Counted from the first letter of the stretch, positions 15,080 through 24,205 are shown. The stretch: 64,000 nucleotides of DNA from an uncultured Lactobacillus sp. (GCA_910587695.1 CAJUNC010000003.1:1-64000), one strand, 5' to 3'. Notes: generated by a model from the letters alone, not told the origin. Program-made: numbers and translations.

Positions 15080-16473
15080 TTTTTGTCTCCTTCTAGCTTT
15101 AACGTCTGTTCTTCAAAAACAAGTTCATAGTCCAAATGTTCAGTGATCCCTACGCGTTGATGCGAGGTCAACAAGACAGCGGTCTGTTCAGATCGACAAC
15201 TGTCTTTGAGTAAATTCAAGCAAGTCTGGATACTAGCTTGATCGAGATTGGCAAAAGGCTCATCTAAAAGTAAGACCGGTTGTCCCATTGCTAAAACACT
15301 TAAAAATTGGAGCTTTTGTTGCTGCCCGCCGGAGAGTTGATAAACAGAGCAGTGCTCAAGTTCATCTAATCCAAGGACCTGTTTTGCATGAGCGAACCGC
15401 TCTTTTGTCCAATAGTGGGGCGCTAAAGTATTGTGGCTGACAAGTGTGAGTTCTTCTTTAACGGTCGCACAACTAAATTGCACCGTTGCTTCTTGGAGCA
15501 TGAGTCCGACTTTTTTTGCCCAGCGCTGTTTGAAAAAATGTGGTGGGCGTTGACCGTCATAGCTCAACTTTCCTTGATATGGGATGAGGGTACAAAGCGC
15601 TTGAAATAAAGTTGACTTACCCACACCATTTGCACCGCTCAACAGCCCGAGTTGTCCTTTTGGAAGTGTAAAGTCATGTGGTTTCAATAATAGATCTTTA
15701 CCTCGAGTCAAACTGAGTTGTTTCCAAGTCAATTTCCCGGGTTTTAACGGTCGCGATCTCAGAGGAGCAGGGGAGCTCAACGTCAATTTGGGCAAGTCGA
15801 ACTTGATGAGGCGACTGTGATCAGCATTGAAGTGATAGGCAAAATCAAGCAGATCTTGGTAGCCACTGGGGGCATGATCAGCAATGATAAAAGTCTTGCC
15901 TTGCTTTTTTAATTTCAATAATAGCTTTAATAGTTTGTTTTTACTGGTCGGATCAACGTTAGCAAAGGGTTCATCGAGTAAGATGATCTTACTTTCGGTC
16001 GCCAGTACACAGGCAAGGGCAGCTTGTTGCTTTTGGCCACCTGACAGCGTAGAGAGTTGGCGATCTTTGAGCGTAGTTAGTTCTAATTCTTGCAAGATAC
16101 GTTGTTTTTTGGCAGCGATCTGTTTGGCCGGCAGTTGTAAATTTTCAAGGACAAAGGTCAATTGTTGGTCTAAAGTTGCCATGCAAAAGCGTTTGTCAGG
16201 ATCTTGAAATAGCATACCGATACGTTTAGCTCGCTCAAAAGGCACGATCTGTTCGAGGGGCTGATTTTCTAAAAATACGCCGCCATGGGTGATCTGTCCG
16301 CCAAATTGAGGATATAGTCCACAAAGCAATTTAAAGAAGGTCGATTTACCACTACCCAAAGGAGTTGCTAATAAGCTACAAGTTTGGGGTTCGACGCAAA
16401 AATCTAGTTTTTTAAAGAGTGGTGGTCGATCTGGATAGCTAAAAGTCAGCTCTCTAAGTTCTAATTTGACCAT
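15076..16473 (-). CDS. ykoD: Duplicated ECF ABC ATPase (YkoD-like)
   Basis: A 465-residue protein with two fused ABC ATPase domains. The first has Walker A near residue 40 (TPLGSGKST), signature LSGGQKQQ and Walker B IILLDEPFANVD. The second has Walker A SGANGVGKST near 283, signature LSGGQQQK and VLLLDEPFANLD. The fusion replaces the separate EcfA/EcfA' pair. Its ATG overlaps the ykoE stop by one base (TAATG) and its end overlaps ykoC, so expression is coupled. Confidence 0.92.
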   Translation of the reverse strand: MVKLELRELTFSYPDRPPLFKKLDFCVEPQTCSLLATPLGSGKSTFFKLLCGLYPQFGGQITHGGVFLENQPLEQIVPFERAKRIGMLFQDPDKRFCMATLDQQLTFVLENLQLPAKQIAAKKQRILQELELTTLKDRQLSTLSGGQKQQAALACVLATESKIILLDEPFANVDPTSKNKLLKLLLKLKKQGKTFIIADHAPSGYQDLLDFAYHFNADHSRLIKFDLPKLTLSSPAPLRSRPLKPGKLTWKQLSLTRGKDLLLKPHDFTLPKGQLGLLSGANGVGKSTLFQALCTLIPYQGKLSYDGQRPPHFFKQRWAKKVGLMLQEATVQFSCATVKEELTLVSHNTLAPHYWTKERFAHAKQVLGLDELEHCSVYQLSGGQQQKLQFLSVLAMGQPVLLLDEPFANLDQASIQTCLNLLKDSCRSEQTAVLLTSHQRVGITEHLDYELVFEEQTLKLEGDKN

Positions 16474-17039
16474 TAGACGCGCACCTTAGCTTTTGAGACG
16501 AGTTGTGCGATCTGGTAGATAAGTATGCCATCAAAAAAGGCTAAAGAGAGTAGCCGAATACCAAATAAAGTCAATAACATCGAAAGTGGATAGGCCTGAT
16601 AACCACTTTGGAAATAGTCCCAACAAAAAGTCACGATAGCTGAAAAGATCACAGATAGAGTCAGCGCTTTTTTTCCAAAATTTTTATAACCATAAGTCAA
16701 AAAGCCTAATTCACTAGCTGCTCCTTGCAAAGCACCAGTGATCAAGTTAGCAGCGCCCCAGCTGGAAAAGAGCAACATTTCTGCGGTCGCAGCGAGAAAT
16801 TCGCCTAAAAAAGCAGCCCCCCGACGTTTCAATAAGATCGCTGCCAGTGGCCCTGCCATCAGCCAGATCCCAAGCATCAGATCATTAGCATAAGGTTTGA
16901 GAAAAGTCGCAGCTAAAGCATAGTATAGATAGCTTGCACCTTGATAGATCAAACCAAAAAAGGCAGCTAAGAGAGCAAGAAAGATAATGTCTTTGACTTG
17001 CCAATGTTGTTTTGTTGAATTTGGATCATATGTTTGCAT
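16473..17039 (-). CDS. ykoE: Thiamine/HMP ECF transporter substrate-binding membrane protein (YkoE-like)
   Basis: A 188-residue protein with five to six helices, the substrate-specificity (S) component of the transporter. The family assignment rests on the first-gene position before ykoD/ykoC, the TPP riboswitch directly upstream, and the YkoE-like pattern (VKDIIFLALLAAFFGLIYQG; GALQGAASELGF). The ribosome binding site GGGGG lies inside the terminator stem of the riboswitch. TPP should therefore block both transcription and any residual translation initiation. Confidence 0.88.
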   Translation of the reverse strand: MQTYDPNSTKQHWQVKDIIFLALLAAFFGLIYQGASYLYYALAATFLKPYANDLMLGIWLMAGPLAAILLKRRGAAFLGEFLAATAEMLLFSSWGAANLITGALQGAASELGFLTYGYKNFGKKALTLSVIFSAIVTFCWDYFQSGYQAYPLSMLLTLFGIRLLSLAFFDGILIYQIAQLVSKAKVRV

Positions 17040-17040
17040 A

Positions 17041-17075
17041 CAAAAACCCCCTGCTTAGATTATATAAGCAGGGGT
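17041..17075 (-). terminator. Riboswitch expression-platform terminator
   Basis: On the minus strand a 10-bp stem (17065-17074 with 17047-17057) is followed by TTTTTG, directly before the ykoE ATG. The 3' arm contains the ykoE Shine-Dalgarno. Confidence 0.8.
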
Positions 17076-17101
17076 GTGGTGGTTTGGGCGCATGAAAAAA
17101 T

Positions 17102-17173
17102 GCTAAGCTCCCTCCGCTGGTATTAACCAGATCAGGTGATATGGGTATTTCTCAGCCAAACGGCACCCCAGCT
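17102..17173 (-). ncRNA. TPP (THI-box) riboswitch
   Basis: Read on the minus strand, the segment carries the THI-box core GGGGTGCC, then CTGAGA, then the ACCTGATCTGG-TTAATACCAGCG-GAGGGA block, in the right order. An intrinsic terminator stands between the aptamer and ykoE. High thiamine pyrophosphate is expected to switch the transporter operon off. Confidence 0.95.
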
Positions 17174-17185
17174 TATATCGCTCAC

Positions 17186-17214
17186 AGTATAGCAATATTT
17201 ATGTGAGCTGTAAA
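17186..17214 (-). promoter_or_regulatory. Promoter of the TPP riboswitch-ykoEDC operon
   Basis: On the minus strand, TTTACA (17209-17214) and TATACT (17186-17191) have a 17-bp spacer. A 7-bp inverted repeat, 17180-17186 with 17202-17208, brackets the spacer and -10. Confidence 0.65.
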
Positions 17215-17223
17215 ATATTATGC

Positions 17224-17961
17224 TTATTGCGCAACACTGACAAAGGTATTGAATTTCAAATATTTATAGTGGAAACGCATGTGTGAATATTCAAACGGTG
17301 TGCCGTTATCTAAGAAAAAGACACCTTCCATGATCCCAGTTGGTTCGTATTCATTTAAACCTAATAATTCACGATCGTTAGGCGTTGATGGCTCTGCAAA
17401 AACTGAGAGAAATGATTTAGTGACTGATTGATTATGCTTATCTTGCATATAGTTAAAGATCGAACCTTTGATCGTTTGTTGATCTAATTTAGGCACGATC
17501 TTGATCGGAATATAGCCTGTTTCGATCATAAATGGTTGGTCATCAAAGAGACGTAAGCGCACGATCTTGTAGACAAAATCTTCTGGATCTAAGAAGAGAT
17601 CGCGTTGTAATTCTTCACTAGGACGTTCAACGTCAAAGCTTAGGACTTTGACCTTGGGTTTTTTCCCGTCCATTTGGAAGTTATCAGTGACCCCTAAGTT
17701 AGAACCTTCTTCGTAGTTGAAGACCGATTCATTTTTGAGATATAGGGGATTGATAAAAGTTCCTGAACCTCTTTTTTTGAAGATGATCCCGTCATTTGCC
17801 ATACGATTCAAAGCGCGCTTGATCGAGCTACGACTAACATCATATTGACTGGCAAGCGTACGTTCATCGGGTAGTTTCATATCCGGGAATTCATGATCAA
17901 AGATCTTTTGTTTGAGATCAGAGATGATCTGTTTATAAATAAGTTCGGCCGTAGTTCTCAC
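17224..17961 (-). CDS. GntR/HutC-family transcriptional regulator with UTRA domain
   Basis: A 245-residue regulator. An N-terminal winged helix-turn-helix (residues 1-72) carries the GntR signature KLPDERTLASQYDVSRSSIKRALNRMANDGII. A UTRA effector domain fills the rest (IETGYIPIKIVPKL; ATP-independent sugar-phosphate sensing). Relatives include NagR/YvoA, which senses glucosamine-6-P or GlcNAc-6-P, and regulators of glucosides. Because palindromic TATACCAAT sites precede nagB and glmS, this protein is a reasonable candidate for binding them, but nothing directly proves it. It is divergent from galE and leaves 163 bases between the starts. Confidence 0.88.
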   Translation of the reverse strand: MRTTAELIYKQIISDLKQKIFDHEFPDMKLPDERTLASQYDVSRSSIKRALNRMANDGIIFKKRGSGTFINPLYLKNESVFNYEEGSNLGVTDNFQMDGKKPKVKVLSFDVERPSEELQRDLFLDPEDFVYKIVRLRLFDDQPFMIETGYIPIKIVPKLDQQTIKGSIFNYMQDKHNQSVTKSFLSVFAEPSTPNDRELLGLNEYEPTGIMEGVFFLDNGTPFEYSHMRFHYKYLKFNTFVSVAQ

Positions 17962-18124
17962 CCTTTCACTAGTTCTTATTAAATTCTAGTTAACCACAAG
18001 AAGACTAAAACAACAAGAAATAAAAAATAATATGGGTTTTACTAAAATTTTACTAACTATTTTGGCAAATAAATGGTAGAATATCTTTGAGAGAATTGAA
18101 ACTCATCTGCTGGGAGGAAATAAA

Positions 18125-19120
18125 ATGTCAGTTTTAGTTTTAGGTGGCGCTGGCTATATCGGTTCACACACAGTTGACCGTTTAGTAGACCAAGGCCAAG
18201 ATGTTGTAGTAGTTGACAGCTTAGTGACAGGTCATCGGGCTGCAGTCAATGATAAGGCTAAGTTTTATCAAGGCGATCTTGCAGATCAAGATTTCATGCG
18301 TAAGGTATTTACAGAAAATCCTGAGATCGATGCAGTGATCCACTTTGCAGCTTACTCATTGGTCGCAGAATCAATGAAAAAGCCATTGAAGTATTTTGAT
18401 AACAATACGGCTGGGATGATCAAGTTGTTAGAAGTTATGAATGAATTTGATATCAAAAATATCGTCTTCTCATCAACTGCAGCAACTTATGGTATTCCTG
18501 AAAAGATGCCGATCATGGAAAGTGACCCCCAAGCTCCGATCAACCCTTATGGTGAAAGCAAGTTGATGATGGAAAAGATCATGCGTTGGGCAGATGAAGC
18601 ATATGGGACAAAGTTTGTCGCATTGCGCTACTTCAACGTGGCGGGGGCTAAGCCGGATGGTTCGATCGGTGAAGATCACGGCCCAGAAACGCATTTGATC
18701 CCGATCGTTTTACAAGTAGCTCAAGGTAAGCGTGATAAGTTGCAGATCTTTGGTGATGATTACAACACGCCAGATGGAACGAACGTGCGTGATTATGTGC
18801 ACCCATTTGACTTAGCGGATGCTCATATTTTAGCGGTAGATTACTTGCGTAAGGGAAATGAGTCTAATGCATTCAACCTAGGTTCTTCGACAGGTTTCTC
18901 CAACCTTGAGATCGTTGAAGCAGCTCGCAAGGTAACGGGTAAAGAGATCCCAGCTGAGATCGCCCCAAGACGTGGCGGTGATCCGGATTCCTTGATCGCA
19001 AGTTCTGACAAAGCCCGTGAGATCTTAGGCTGGAAGCCAGAATTTGACAACATTGAACGCATCATCGAAACAGCTTGGGCATGGCATTCAAGTCATCCAA
19101 ACGGTTACGATGACAAATAG
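18125..19120 (+). CDS. galE: UDP-glucose 4-epimerase
   Basis: The enzyme interconverts UDP-glucose and UDP-galactose, for the Leloir pathway and for cell-wall sugar supply. The 331-residue extended-SDR protein starts with the NAD-binding GGAGYIGSH and has the catalytic Ser in FSSTAATYG. The YxxxK motif is YGESKLMME and the nucleotide-sugar segment is FNVAGA. The upstream AGGAGG-like GGGAGG is well placed. A -10 TAGAAT lies at 18077-18082. galK and galT are not in the window, but galM is 0.9 kb downstream. A very long hairpin follows. Confidence 0.96.
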   Translation: MSVLVLGGAGYIGSHTVDRLVDQGQDVVVVDSLVTGHRAAVNDKAKFYQGDLADQDFMRKVFTENPEIDAVIHFAAYSLVAESMKKPLKYFDNNTAGMIKLLEVMNEFDIKNIVFSSTAATYGIPEKMPIMESDPQAPINPYGESKLMMEKIMRWADEAYGTKFVALRYFNVAGAKPDGSIGEDHGPETHLIPIVLQVAQGKRDKLQIFGDDYNTPDGTNVRDYVHPFDLADAHILAVDYLRKGNESNAFNLGSSTGFSNLEIVEAARKVTGKEIPAEIAPRRGGDPDSLIASSDKAREILGWKPEFDNIERIIETAWAWHSSHPNGYDDK

Positions 19121-19122
19121 AA

Positions 19123-19235
19123 GTGCAATTCAGAGCGTTTAGAGACGTATAAATAAGAGTCCCCAACATCGTAATGCAAAATACGCATTACGATGTTGGG
19201 GACTCTTATTTACTAGTCTCTGCTCTGAATTGCAC
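19123..19235. repeat. Extremely long near-perfect hairpin after galE
   Basis: The arms pair in three perfect blocks: 14 bp (19123-19136 with 19222-19235), 6 bp (19141-19146 with 19216-19221) and 28 bp (19150-19177 with 19185-19212). The loop is seven bases. No ORF is present. It may act as a terminator or as a structured small RNA, or be a miniature palindromic element. Confidence 0.85.
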
Positions 19236-19255
19236 GTTACGGCTACATAACTAAT

Positions 19256-19312
19256 GCGTATTTTGTATTACAATGTCGGTTGTCTCTGCTCAAAATTGCA
19301 CGTTACGACCAC
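19256..19312. repeat. Degenerate second copy of the hairpin right arm
   Basis: The stretch repeats the 19178-19245 arm in direct orientation with substitutions and a deletion, ending in the same TTGCACGTTACG. This suggests a local duplication of half of the palindromic element. Confidence 0.6.
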
Positions 19313-19339
19313 AAAAAAAGAAATGCCAGTAGACATTTC
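19313..19339 (-). terminator. Terminator of the 101-aa gene
   Basis: A 6-bp stem (19320-19325 with 19334-19339) is followed on the minus strand by a seven-base T-run. Confidence 0.6.
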
Positions 19340-19349
19340 CTGATATGAT

Positions 19350-19655
19350 CTAGGCAAGTTGGGTCAAGAGTGGTTTTGCCTTGGCATTATCTAGTGGCAA
19401 GTAAGCTGGACCAACAGCTGCGCGATCGATCGCCAAACTATAATTACTTGTGAGTGAAGGGACCATTTTTGAAAGCTCATTCAATTGTTCTGAGACAAAG
19501 CGAGAAAAGGAGAAGTTACGTTGCTCTTTCATCGTTTTTTCAAGATCAATATTAAAGGTCACATCTAAAAAGCAACCGCTTTCCTTATCAGATAAACGCC
19601 ATGCTTTACTGTGGTTCTGTCGTGATTCGATTTTTTCAACTACTGTTTCAGTCAT
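19350..19655 (-). CDS. Conserved-looking small protein, 101 aa, unknown
   Basis: A hydrophilic protein without membrane segments or a motif I recognise. It is supported by a strong ribosome binding site, AGGAGGGG five to six bases before the ATG, a terminator after it, and ordinary codon use. The intergenic region it shares with galM holds two CcpA-like sites and two TATACCA half-sites, so expression is probably sugar-responsive. The function is unknown. Confidence 0.7.
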   Translation of the reverse strand: MTETVVEKIESRQNHSKAWRLSDKESGCFLDVTFNIDLEKTMKEQRNFSFSRFVSEQLNELSKMVPSLTSNYSLAIDRAAVGPAYLPLDNAKAKPLLTQLA

Positions 19656-19976
19656 ATAAAGCCCCTCCTAGAAAAATCTTTGGTTGTATCAACGTCTATA
19701 CCATACTATGGATCAGAATTTTTTGCAAGCGTTTTACATTCGTTGATAAGCAAATCAGTAGAAATCATTATTTGAGTACTCTAAATAGCGGGGATCTAAG
19801 GGATTATCCTCAATGCTTAAGGTTATTTTAAGGGTAAATATGCAAACTATACCAATTTTTGAAGTTTTAAAAAGTCGCTAAACAGCTGTGCAAGCGCTTT
19901 AAATAAAAGTGTAAATGCGGTAAAATAAAAGTATTGAAATAACGCATTTATAGGTGAGATTTGGAGGAGATTTTTG
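19656..19976. promoter_or_regulatory. Divergent control region between the 101-aa gene and galM
   Basis: This 321-base gap holds two cre-like sites, TGCAAGCGTTTTAC at 19724-19737 and TGCAAGCGCTTTAA at 19889-19902. Each deviates from consensus at the 3' end. TATACCA half-sites like those of the nagB operator lie near 19698-19703 and at 19846-19856 (ACTATACCAAT, identical to 11 bases of the nagB operator). A GGAGG precedes galM. I see no ORF in it. Confidence 0.5.
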
Positions 19977-21014
19977 ATGGATATCTTTAGAAAAGAGCTT
20001 GATACCTATGATGGACATACGGTGACTCAGATCACTTTGGTCAATGATAACGGAGTCGAGATCTCGTGCTTGACGATGGGGGCAATTTGGCAAGCTTTTA
20101 ACGTTCCAAGTGGTGCGGGTAAGAAGAACTTATTATTGAGTTTTGATCATACAAAAGATTACTATGCCAACGCACAAAATATCTGTAAAGCGATCGGTCG
20201 TGTTGCTGGTCGGATCGCCCAAGGTAAGTGTGAATTAAACGGAGAACAAGTTCAATTGCCACAAAATGAAAACGGTAATACGTTACACGGGGGCCAAAAC
20301 GGATTTAGCACTTATAACTGGAACTATACCACTTCACGTAATAAAAATAGTGTGAGTGTTATTTTCCAAAAGAAGATCACTGAGAAAATGGACGGTTTCC
20401 CAGGAAATATTTTGGCAACGATCATCTATACTTTAAATAACAATAACAAAGTGACGATCTCCTTTAGTGCATTAGGTGGTTCAAAGGATAGTTTGTTCAA
20501 CCCAACAAACCATGTATACTTCAATTTGAGCGATCGCCAAGATCTTTCCAGTCACTCACTTAAGATCAACAGCAGTGCAACGTTAGAGACGGGTGAAAAT
20601 AATATCCCGACCGGACGGGTCAAAGATGTTGAAGATACTCCGCTTGATTTTAGAGACTTCCGTAATGTCAAAGTGGCAGCTGATGAAGCTGATGGCTTTG
20701 ATGATGCTTTTGTAGTCAACCAGCCAGGGAAAGGAACAGAACCGATCGCTGTTTTACGTGATGAAGACAGCGGACGCCAGATCACGATCGATTCCGATCG
20801 CAACGGCTTGGTAATGTATAATATGCCAGCCTTAGATACTGAGATCAAGTTCTCACGTGATCAAGGTAGACCAGCGATCCCAGGTGAAGGCTTAGCGCTT
20901 GAAGCTCAAACTTTGCCAGATGCGATCAATCAAGAAAACTTTGGTGATATCATCTTGCCAAAGAACGGTAAGCGTTCATATCATATCCAATTTGCATACG
21001 ATAAGATCAAATAG
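19977..21014 (+). CDS. galM: Aldose 1-epimerase (mutarotase)
   Basis: The enzyme interconverts alpha and beta anomers of galactose or glucose at the head of the Leloir pathway. The 345-residue protein follows the galactose mutarotase pattern: RVAGRIAQGK near residue 70, the NENGNTLHGGQNGF segment with the catalytic His, and NPTNHVYFNLS with the second His. The catalytic Glu is probably in the C-terminal GLALEAQTLPD. I prefer the ATG at 19977, with GGAGGAG upstream, over TTG at 19974. CcpA-like sites upstream suggest catabolite control. Confidence 0.93.
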   Translation: MDIFRKELDTYDGHTVTQITLVNDNGVEISCLTMGAIWQAFNVPSGAGKKNLLLSFDHTKDYYANAQNICKAIGRVAGRIAQGKCELNGEQVQLPQNENGNTLHGGQNGFSTYNWNYTTSRNKNSVSVIFQKKITEKMDGFPGNILATIIYTLNNNNKVTISFSALGGSKDSLFNPTNHVYFNLSDRQDLSSHSLKINSSATLETGENNIPTGRVKDVEDTPLDFRDFRNVKVAADEADGFDDAFVVNQPGKGTEPIAVLRDEDSGRQITIDSDRNGLVMYNMPALDTEIKFSRDQGRPAIPGEGLALEAQTLPDAINQENFGDIILPKNGKRSYHIQFAYDKIK

Positions 21015-21132
21015 CTATTTTAAGACCGTGTTTTATAAAAGCACGGTCTTTTTTTGGGTCTATTTTACCTACTACACTTATCAAGTATTAATGGTATACT
21101 TAAATTATTATCTTTAAGTAAGGGGAAAGTTT

Positions 21133-22191
21133 ATGGATCTTTGGAAAAAGTTTATCAATAATGTCTCCTTGAGACGGTTTGTCGTCTTACTAGGCATCAT
21201 TGGTGTTTTGTATGCTTTACGTAGCTTGATCAGCATCATTTTGCTGACGTTTATCTTTACGTTTCTAGTTGTACAGTTGACAAATTACATTCGGCGGTAT
21301 GTGAAGATCCCATCGCAATTGATCGTGATCGCGACCTATCTATTGTTTATCGGTTTTATCTACTTGGCAGTGACGATCTATGTACCTAAACTCGCCATCC
21401 AAACTGAAGCGATGATCAATTCACTACTGAGTTTTTATCAGCATCCACCACATGGAGCGCAAGATCTGATCCACTATATCGACCGCTACTTTGGTAAGAT
21501 CGATATCATGCAACAGTTCAAGGGAGGTTTTGGGATCGCGCTAGGCTACCTTAAGAGTTTGGGTTCGATCGGGTTTACATTTGTGATGTCGTTACTGTTG
21601 AGTTTCTTTTTTACGATCGAAAAAGATGATCTATATCGTTTTTCTAAAGGCTTTTTGAGTGGACCATTTGCGTGGTTATTTGAAGATATTTATCATTTTG
21701 CCAAGATTTTTGTGAATACTTTTGGGGTCGTACTTGAAGCTCAATTTGTGATCGCAGTCGTCAATACGGTGATCACCACGATATGTTTAGCGATCATGAA
21801 CATGCCCCAACTGTTAAGCTTAGGGATCATGGTCTTTGTTTTGAGTTTAGTCCCTGTGGCTGGGGTGATCATTTCCGCGTTCCCGATGATGTTTATCGGC
21901 TATTCGGTCGGTGGGTTGCGCTATGTTTTATATATTGTTATTATGCTGGTCGTTGTTCATGCTTTGGAAGCCTATGTTTTAAATCCAAAATTCATGGCTA
22001 GCCGTACGGAATTACCGATGTTTTACACCTTTGTCGTCTTATTTGTTGCGGAACATCTTTTTGGTGTTTGGGGCTTGATCGTGGGGATCCCGATCTTTAC
22101 CTTTATGCTAGATGTTTTAGGAGTAAAACCGGTCCATTCAAAGAGTGAACGTTTGAAGAAAGTTAGAAAGTTGGAGCGTAAAAATGAATAA
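21133..22191 (+). CDS. AI-2E family transporter
   Basis: A 352-residue membrane protein of the PerM/YdiK/AI-2 exporter family, with seven to eight helices. The large soluble segment lies between helices 3 and 4 (residues 75-150), and the conserved region around PVAGVIISAFP is near 240. Members are linked to export of autoinducer-2, sodium or small molecules; the substrate here is not evident. GGGGAAAG precedes the ATG. The gene overlaps the next by eight bases. Confidence 0.85.
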   Translation: MDLWKKFINNVSLRRFVVLLGIIGVLYALRSLISIILLTFIFTFLVVQLTNYIRRYVKIPSQLIVIATYLLFIGFIYLAVTIYVPKLAIQTEAMINSLLSFYQHPPHGAQDLIHYIDRYFGKIDIMQQFKGGFGIALGYLKSLGSIGFTFVMSLLLSFFFTIEKDDLYRFSKGFLSGPFAWLFEDIYHFAKIFVNTFGVVLEAQFVIAVVNTVITTICLAIMNMPQLLSLGIMVFVLSLVPVAGVIISAFPMMFIGYSVGGLRYVLYIVIMLVVVHALEAYVLNPKFMASRTELPMFYTFVVLFVAEHLFGVWGLIVGIPIFTFMLDVLGVKPVHSKSERLKKVRKLERKNE

Positions 22192-23374
22192 GCAAGAATT
22201 TTTAGCAGAATATGCTGTTGCCCGCAAAAATACTGATTCGGTCAAATGGGATAATTTAAAAGAAAATTTTGATGCAGAAGATCTATTGCCACTTTGGGTC
22301 GCTGATACTGAATTTAAAGCACCAAAAGAAGCGCTTGAAGCTATGAAAAAACGGATCGCCCATGGTGCTTTTGGCTATTCATTAACACCAGATGCGTATT
22401 TTGAAGCTTATTTCAAATGGCAAAAAGAACGTTATGGGATCGAATTGCATCGCGAATGGATGCGTTTTGGTACAGGTGTCGTGCAATCTTTGAGCACGCT
22501 AGTCAACTTATTGACTCAAAAAGATGACGCTGTTTTGGTCTTGCAACCGGTGTATTATCCATTTATGAAAGTCATCGAAAATAATGAGCGTAAATTAGTC
22601 GTTTCTGATCTCAAGAATGAAGCTGGGGTCTACTCAATGGATCTAGCCGATATCGAAGAAAAGATCACTGAAGAGCAAGTGAAGTTATTGATCTTATGTT
22701 CACCACATAATCCGGTCGGACGTGTCTGGTCTGAAGCAGAACTAGCTGAGCTGCTTGAACTTTGTCGCCAAAAGCAAGTGCTCGTGATCGCAGATGAGAT
22801 CCATCATGACCTTTTGTTGACAGATAAACCATTTGTTTCAGCTTTAGAAGTTAGTGAAGGCAAGTATCGTGATAATTTAGTCGTTGTCGATGCTCCATCG
22901 AAGACCTTTAACATGGCAGCTCTTCAAAACAGTCATGTGATCATCCCTAATCCACAGATGCGTCAACGCTATGATAAGTTAATTGAACGTTTGGCTGCTC
23001 CAGCCGGCAGTATTTTAGGTAAGGTAGCTGCTGCGGCTGCCTATGAACATGGTGCTTTATGGCTTAAAGGTCTATTGGAAACGATCCAAGCTAACTATGA
23101 CTATACAAAAGAAAATCTAACTAAAGCTTATCCACAGATCGTTATCTCACCGTTAGAAGGAACATATCTAATGTGGATCGATCTTAGTGCAGTTGTGGAT
23201 CCAGCTAAATTAGAGATCTTTGTAAAAAATAAAGCTGGCTTAGCAGTCGATTTTGGTGATTGGTTCGGCGCTTCTGGTGCAGGGCATATTCGGATCAACT
23301 TAGCAACGACACCTGAAAATATCGAGCGTGCCGTGACTGCTTTGTTGAAAGCTTTAGATGAAAATCAACGCTAA
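22184..23374 (+). CDS. MalY/PatB-family pyridoxal-phosphate lyase (cystathionine beta-lyase type aminotransferase)
   Basis: A 396-residue fold-type I PLP enzyme. The family features are LPLWVADTEFKAP near residue 35, LCSPHNPVGRVW, the PLP phosphate/ring segment ADEIHHDL and the Schiff-base lysine K240 in APSKTFN. MalY/PatB enzymes cleave cystathionine or cysteine conjugates to homocysteine or thiols, pyruvate and ammonia, and some have regulatory roles. It is translationally coupled to the AI-2E gene. Confidence 0.9.
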   Translation: MNKQEFLAEYAVARKNTDSVKWDNLKENFDAEDLLPLWVADTEFKAPKEALEAMKKRIAHGAFGYSLTPDAYFEAYFKWQKERYGIELHREWMRFGTGVVQSLSTLVNLLTQKDDAVLVLQPVYYPFMKVIENNERKLVVSDLKNEAGVYSMDLADIEEKITEEQVKLLILCSPHNPVGRVWSEAELAELLELCRQKQVLVIADEIHHDLLLTDKPFVSALEVSEGKYRDNLVVVDAPSKTFNMAALQNSHVIIPNPQMRQRYDKLIERLAAPAGSILGKVAAAAAYEHGALWLKGLLETIQANYDYTKENLTKAYPQIVISPLEGTYLMWIDLSAVVDPAKLEIFVKNKAGLAVDFGDWFGASGAGHIRINLATTPENIERAVTALLKALDENQR

Positions 23375-23457
23375 ATTCACTAAAGCACTATCAATTTTTT
23401 GGATTTCAGTGTAAAATTATCTTTGTATCATAAACATAAGAAAGAGGTTTTTACTAA

Positions 23458-24144
23458 ATGGCAAAATTAGTATTTATCCGTCACGGACAAAGTGAATGGA
23501 ACTTAGAGAACCTTTTCACAGGTTGGGTAGACGTCAACTTGAGTGAACAAGGCGAACGTGAAGCTAAGGAAGCTGGCCGTAAGTTAAAAGAAGCAGGGAT
23601 CGAATTTGATCAAGCTTACACATCTGTTTTAACACGTGCCATCAAGACTTTGCACTTCGCACTTGAAGAATCAGGCCAATTATGGATCCCTGAAACAAAA
23701 TCATGGCGCTTGAACGAACGTCACTACGGTGCATTACAAGGCAAGAACAAAGCTGATGCAGCTGAAAAATACGGTGACGAACAAGTTCACATCTGGCGTC
23801 GTTCTTACGACGTATTGCCTCCATTATTGGATGCAAACGATGAAGGCTCTGCAGCAAACGATCGTCGTTACGCAGAATTAGACCCACGTATCATCCCTGG
23901 CGGTGAAAACTTGAAGGTCACATTGGAACGTGTTATCCCATTCTGGGAAGACAACATCGCTCCAGACTTGTTAGATGGCAAGAACGTTATCGTTGCCGCA
24001 CACGGTAACTCATTACGTGCCTTGACAAAATACATTGAAAACATCTCTGATGAAGACATCATGGACGTTGAAATGGCAACAGGTCAACCAGTTGTTTATG
24101 AATTGGACGACAACTTGAACATTGTCTCCAAAGAAAAGCTTTAA
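23458..24144 (+). CDS. gpmA: 2,3-bisphosphoglycerate-dependent phosphoglycerate mutase
   Basis: The glycolytic enzyme converting 3-phosphoglycerate to 2-phosphoglycerate. It is 228 aa. The N-terminal catalytic motif is FIRHGQSEWN, with substrate contacts LNERHYGALQGKNK, the WRRSYD segment, and the second catalytic His in VAAHGNSLRAL. Its codon usage (many AAC, GAC and CAC codons) is typical of a highly expressed gene and differs from the neighbours. A strong terminator follows at 24166-24200. Confidence 0.97.
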   Translation: MAKLVFIRHGQSEWNLENLFTGWVDVNLSEQGEREAKEAGRKLKEAGIEFDQAYTSVLTRAIKTLHFALEESGQLWIPETKSWRLNERHYGALQGKNKADAAEKYGDEQVHIWRRSYDVLPPLLDANDEGSAANDRRYAELDPRIIPGGENLKVTLERVIPFWEDNIAPDLLDGKNVIVAAHGNSLRALTKYIENISDEDIMDVEMATGQPVVYELDDNLNIVSKEKL

Positions 24145-24165
24145 TCTTAGTTTTTCTGATAAGAA

Positions 24166-24200
24166 AAGCGTGCCCTCACTGCGAGAGCACGCTTTTTTGC
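24166..24200 (+). terminator. gpmA terminator
   Basis: An 8-bp stem (24166-24173 with 24187-24194) is followed by a T-run. It may also act on the convergent small membrane gene. Confidence 0.85.
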
Positions 24201-24205
24201 ATAAT

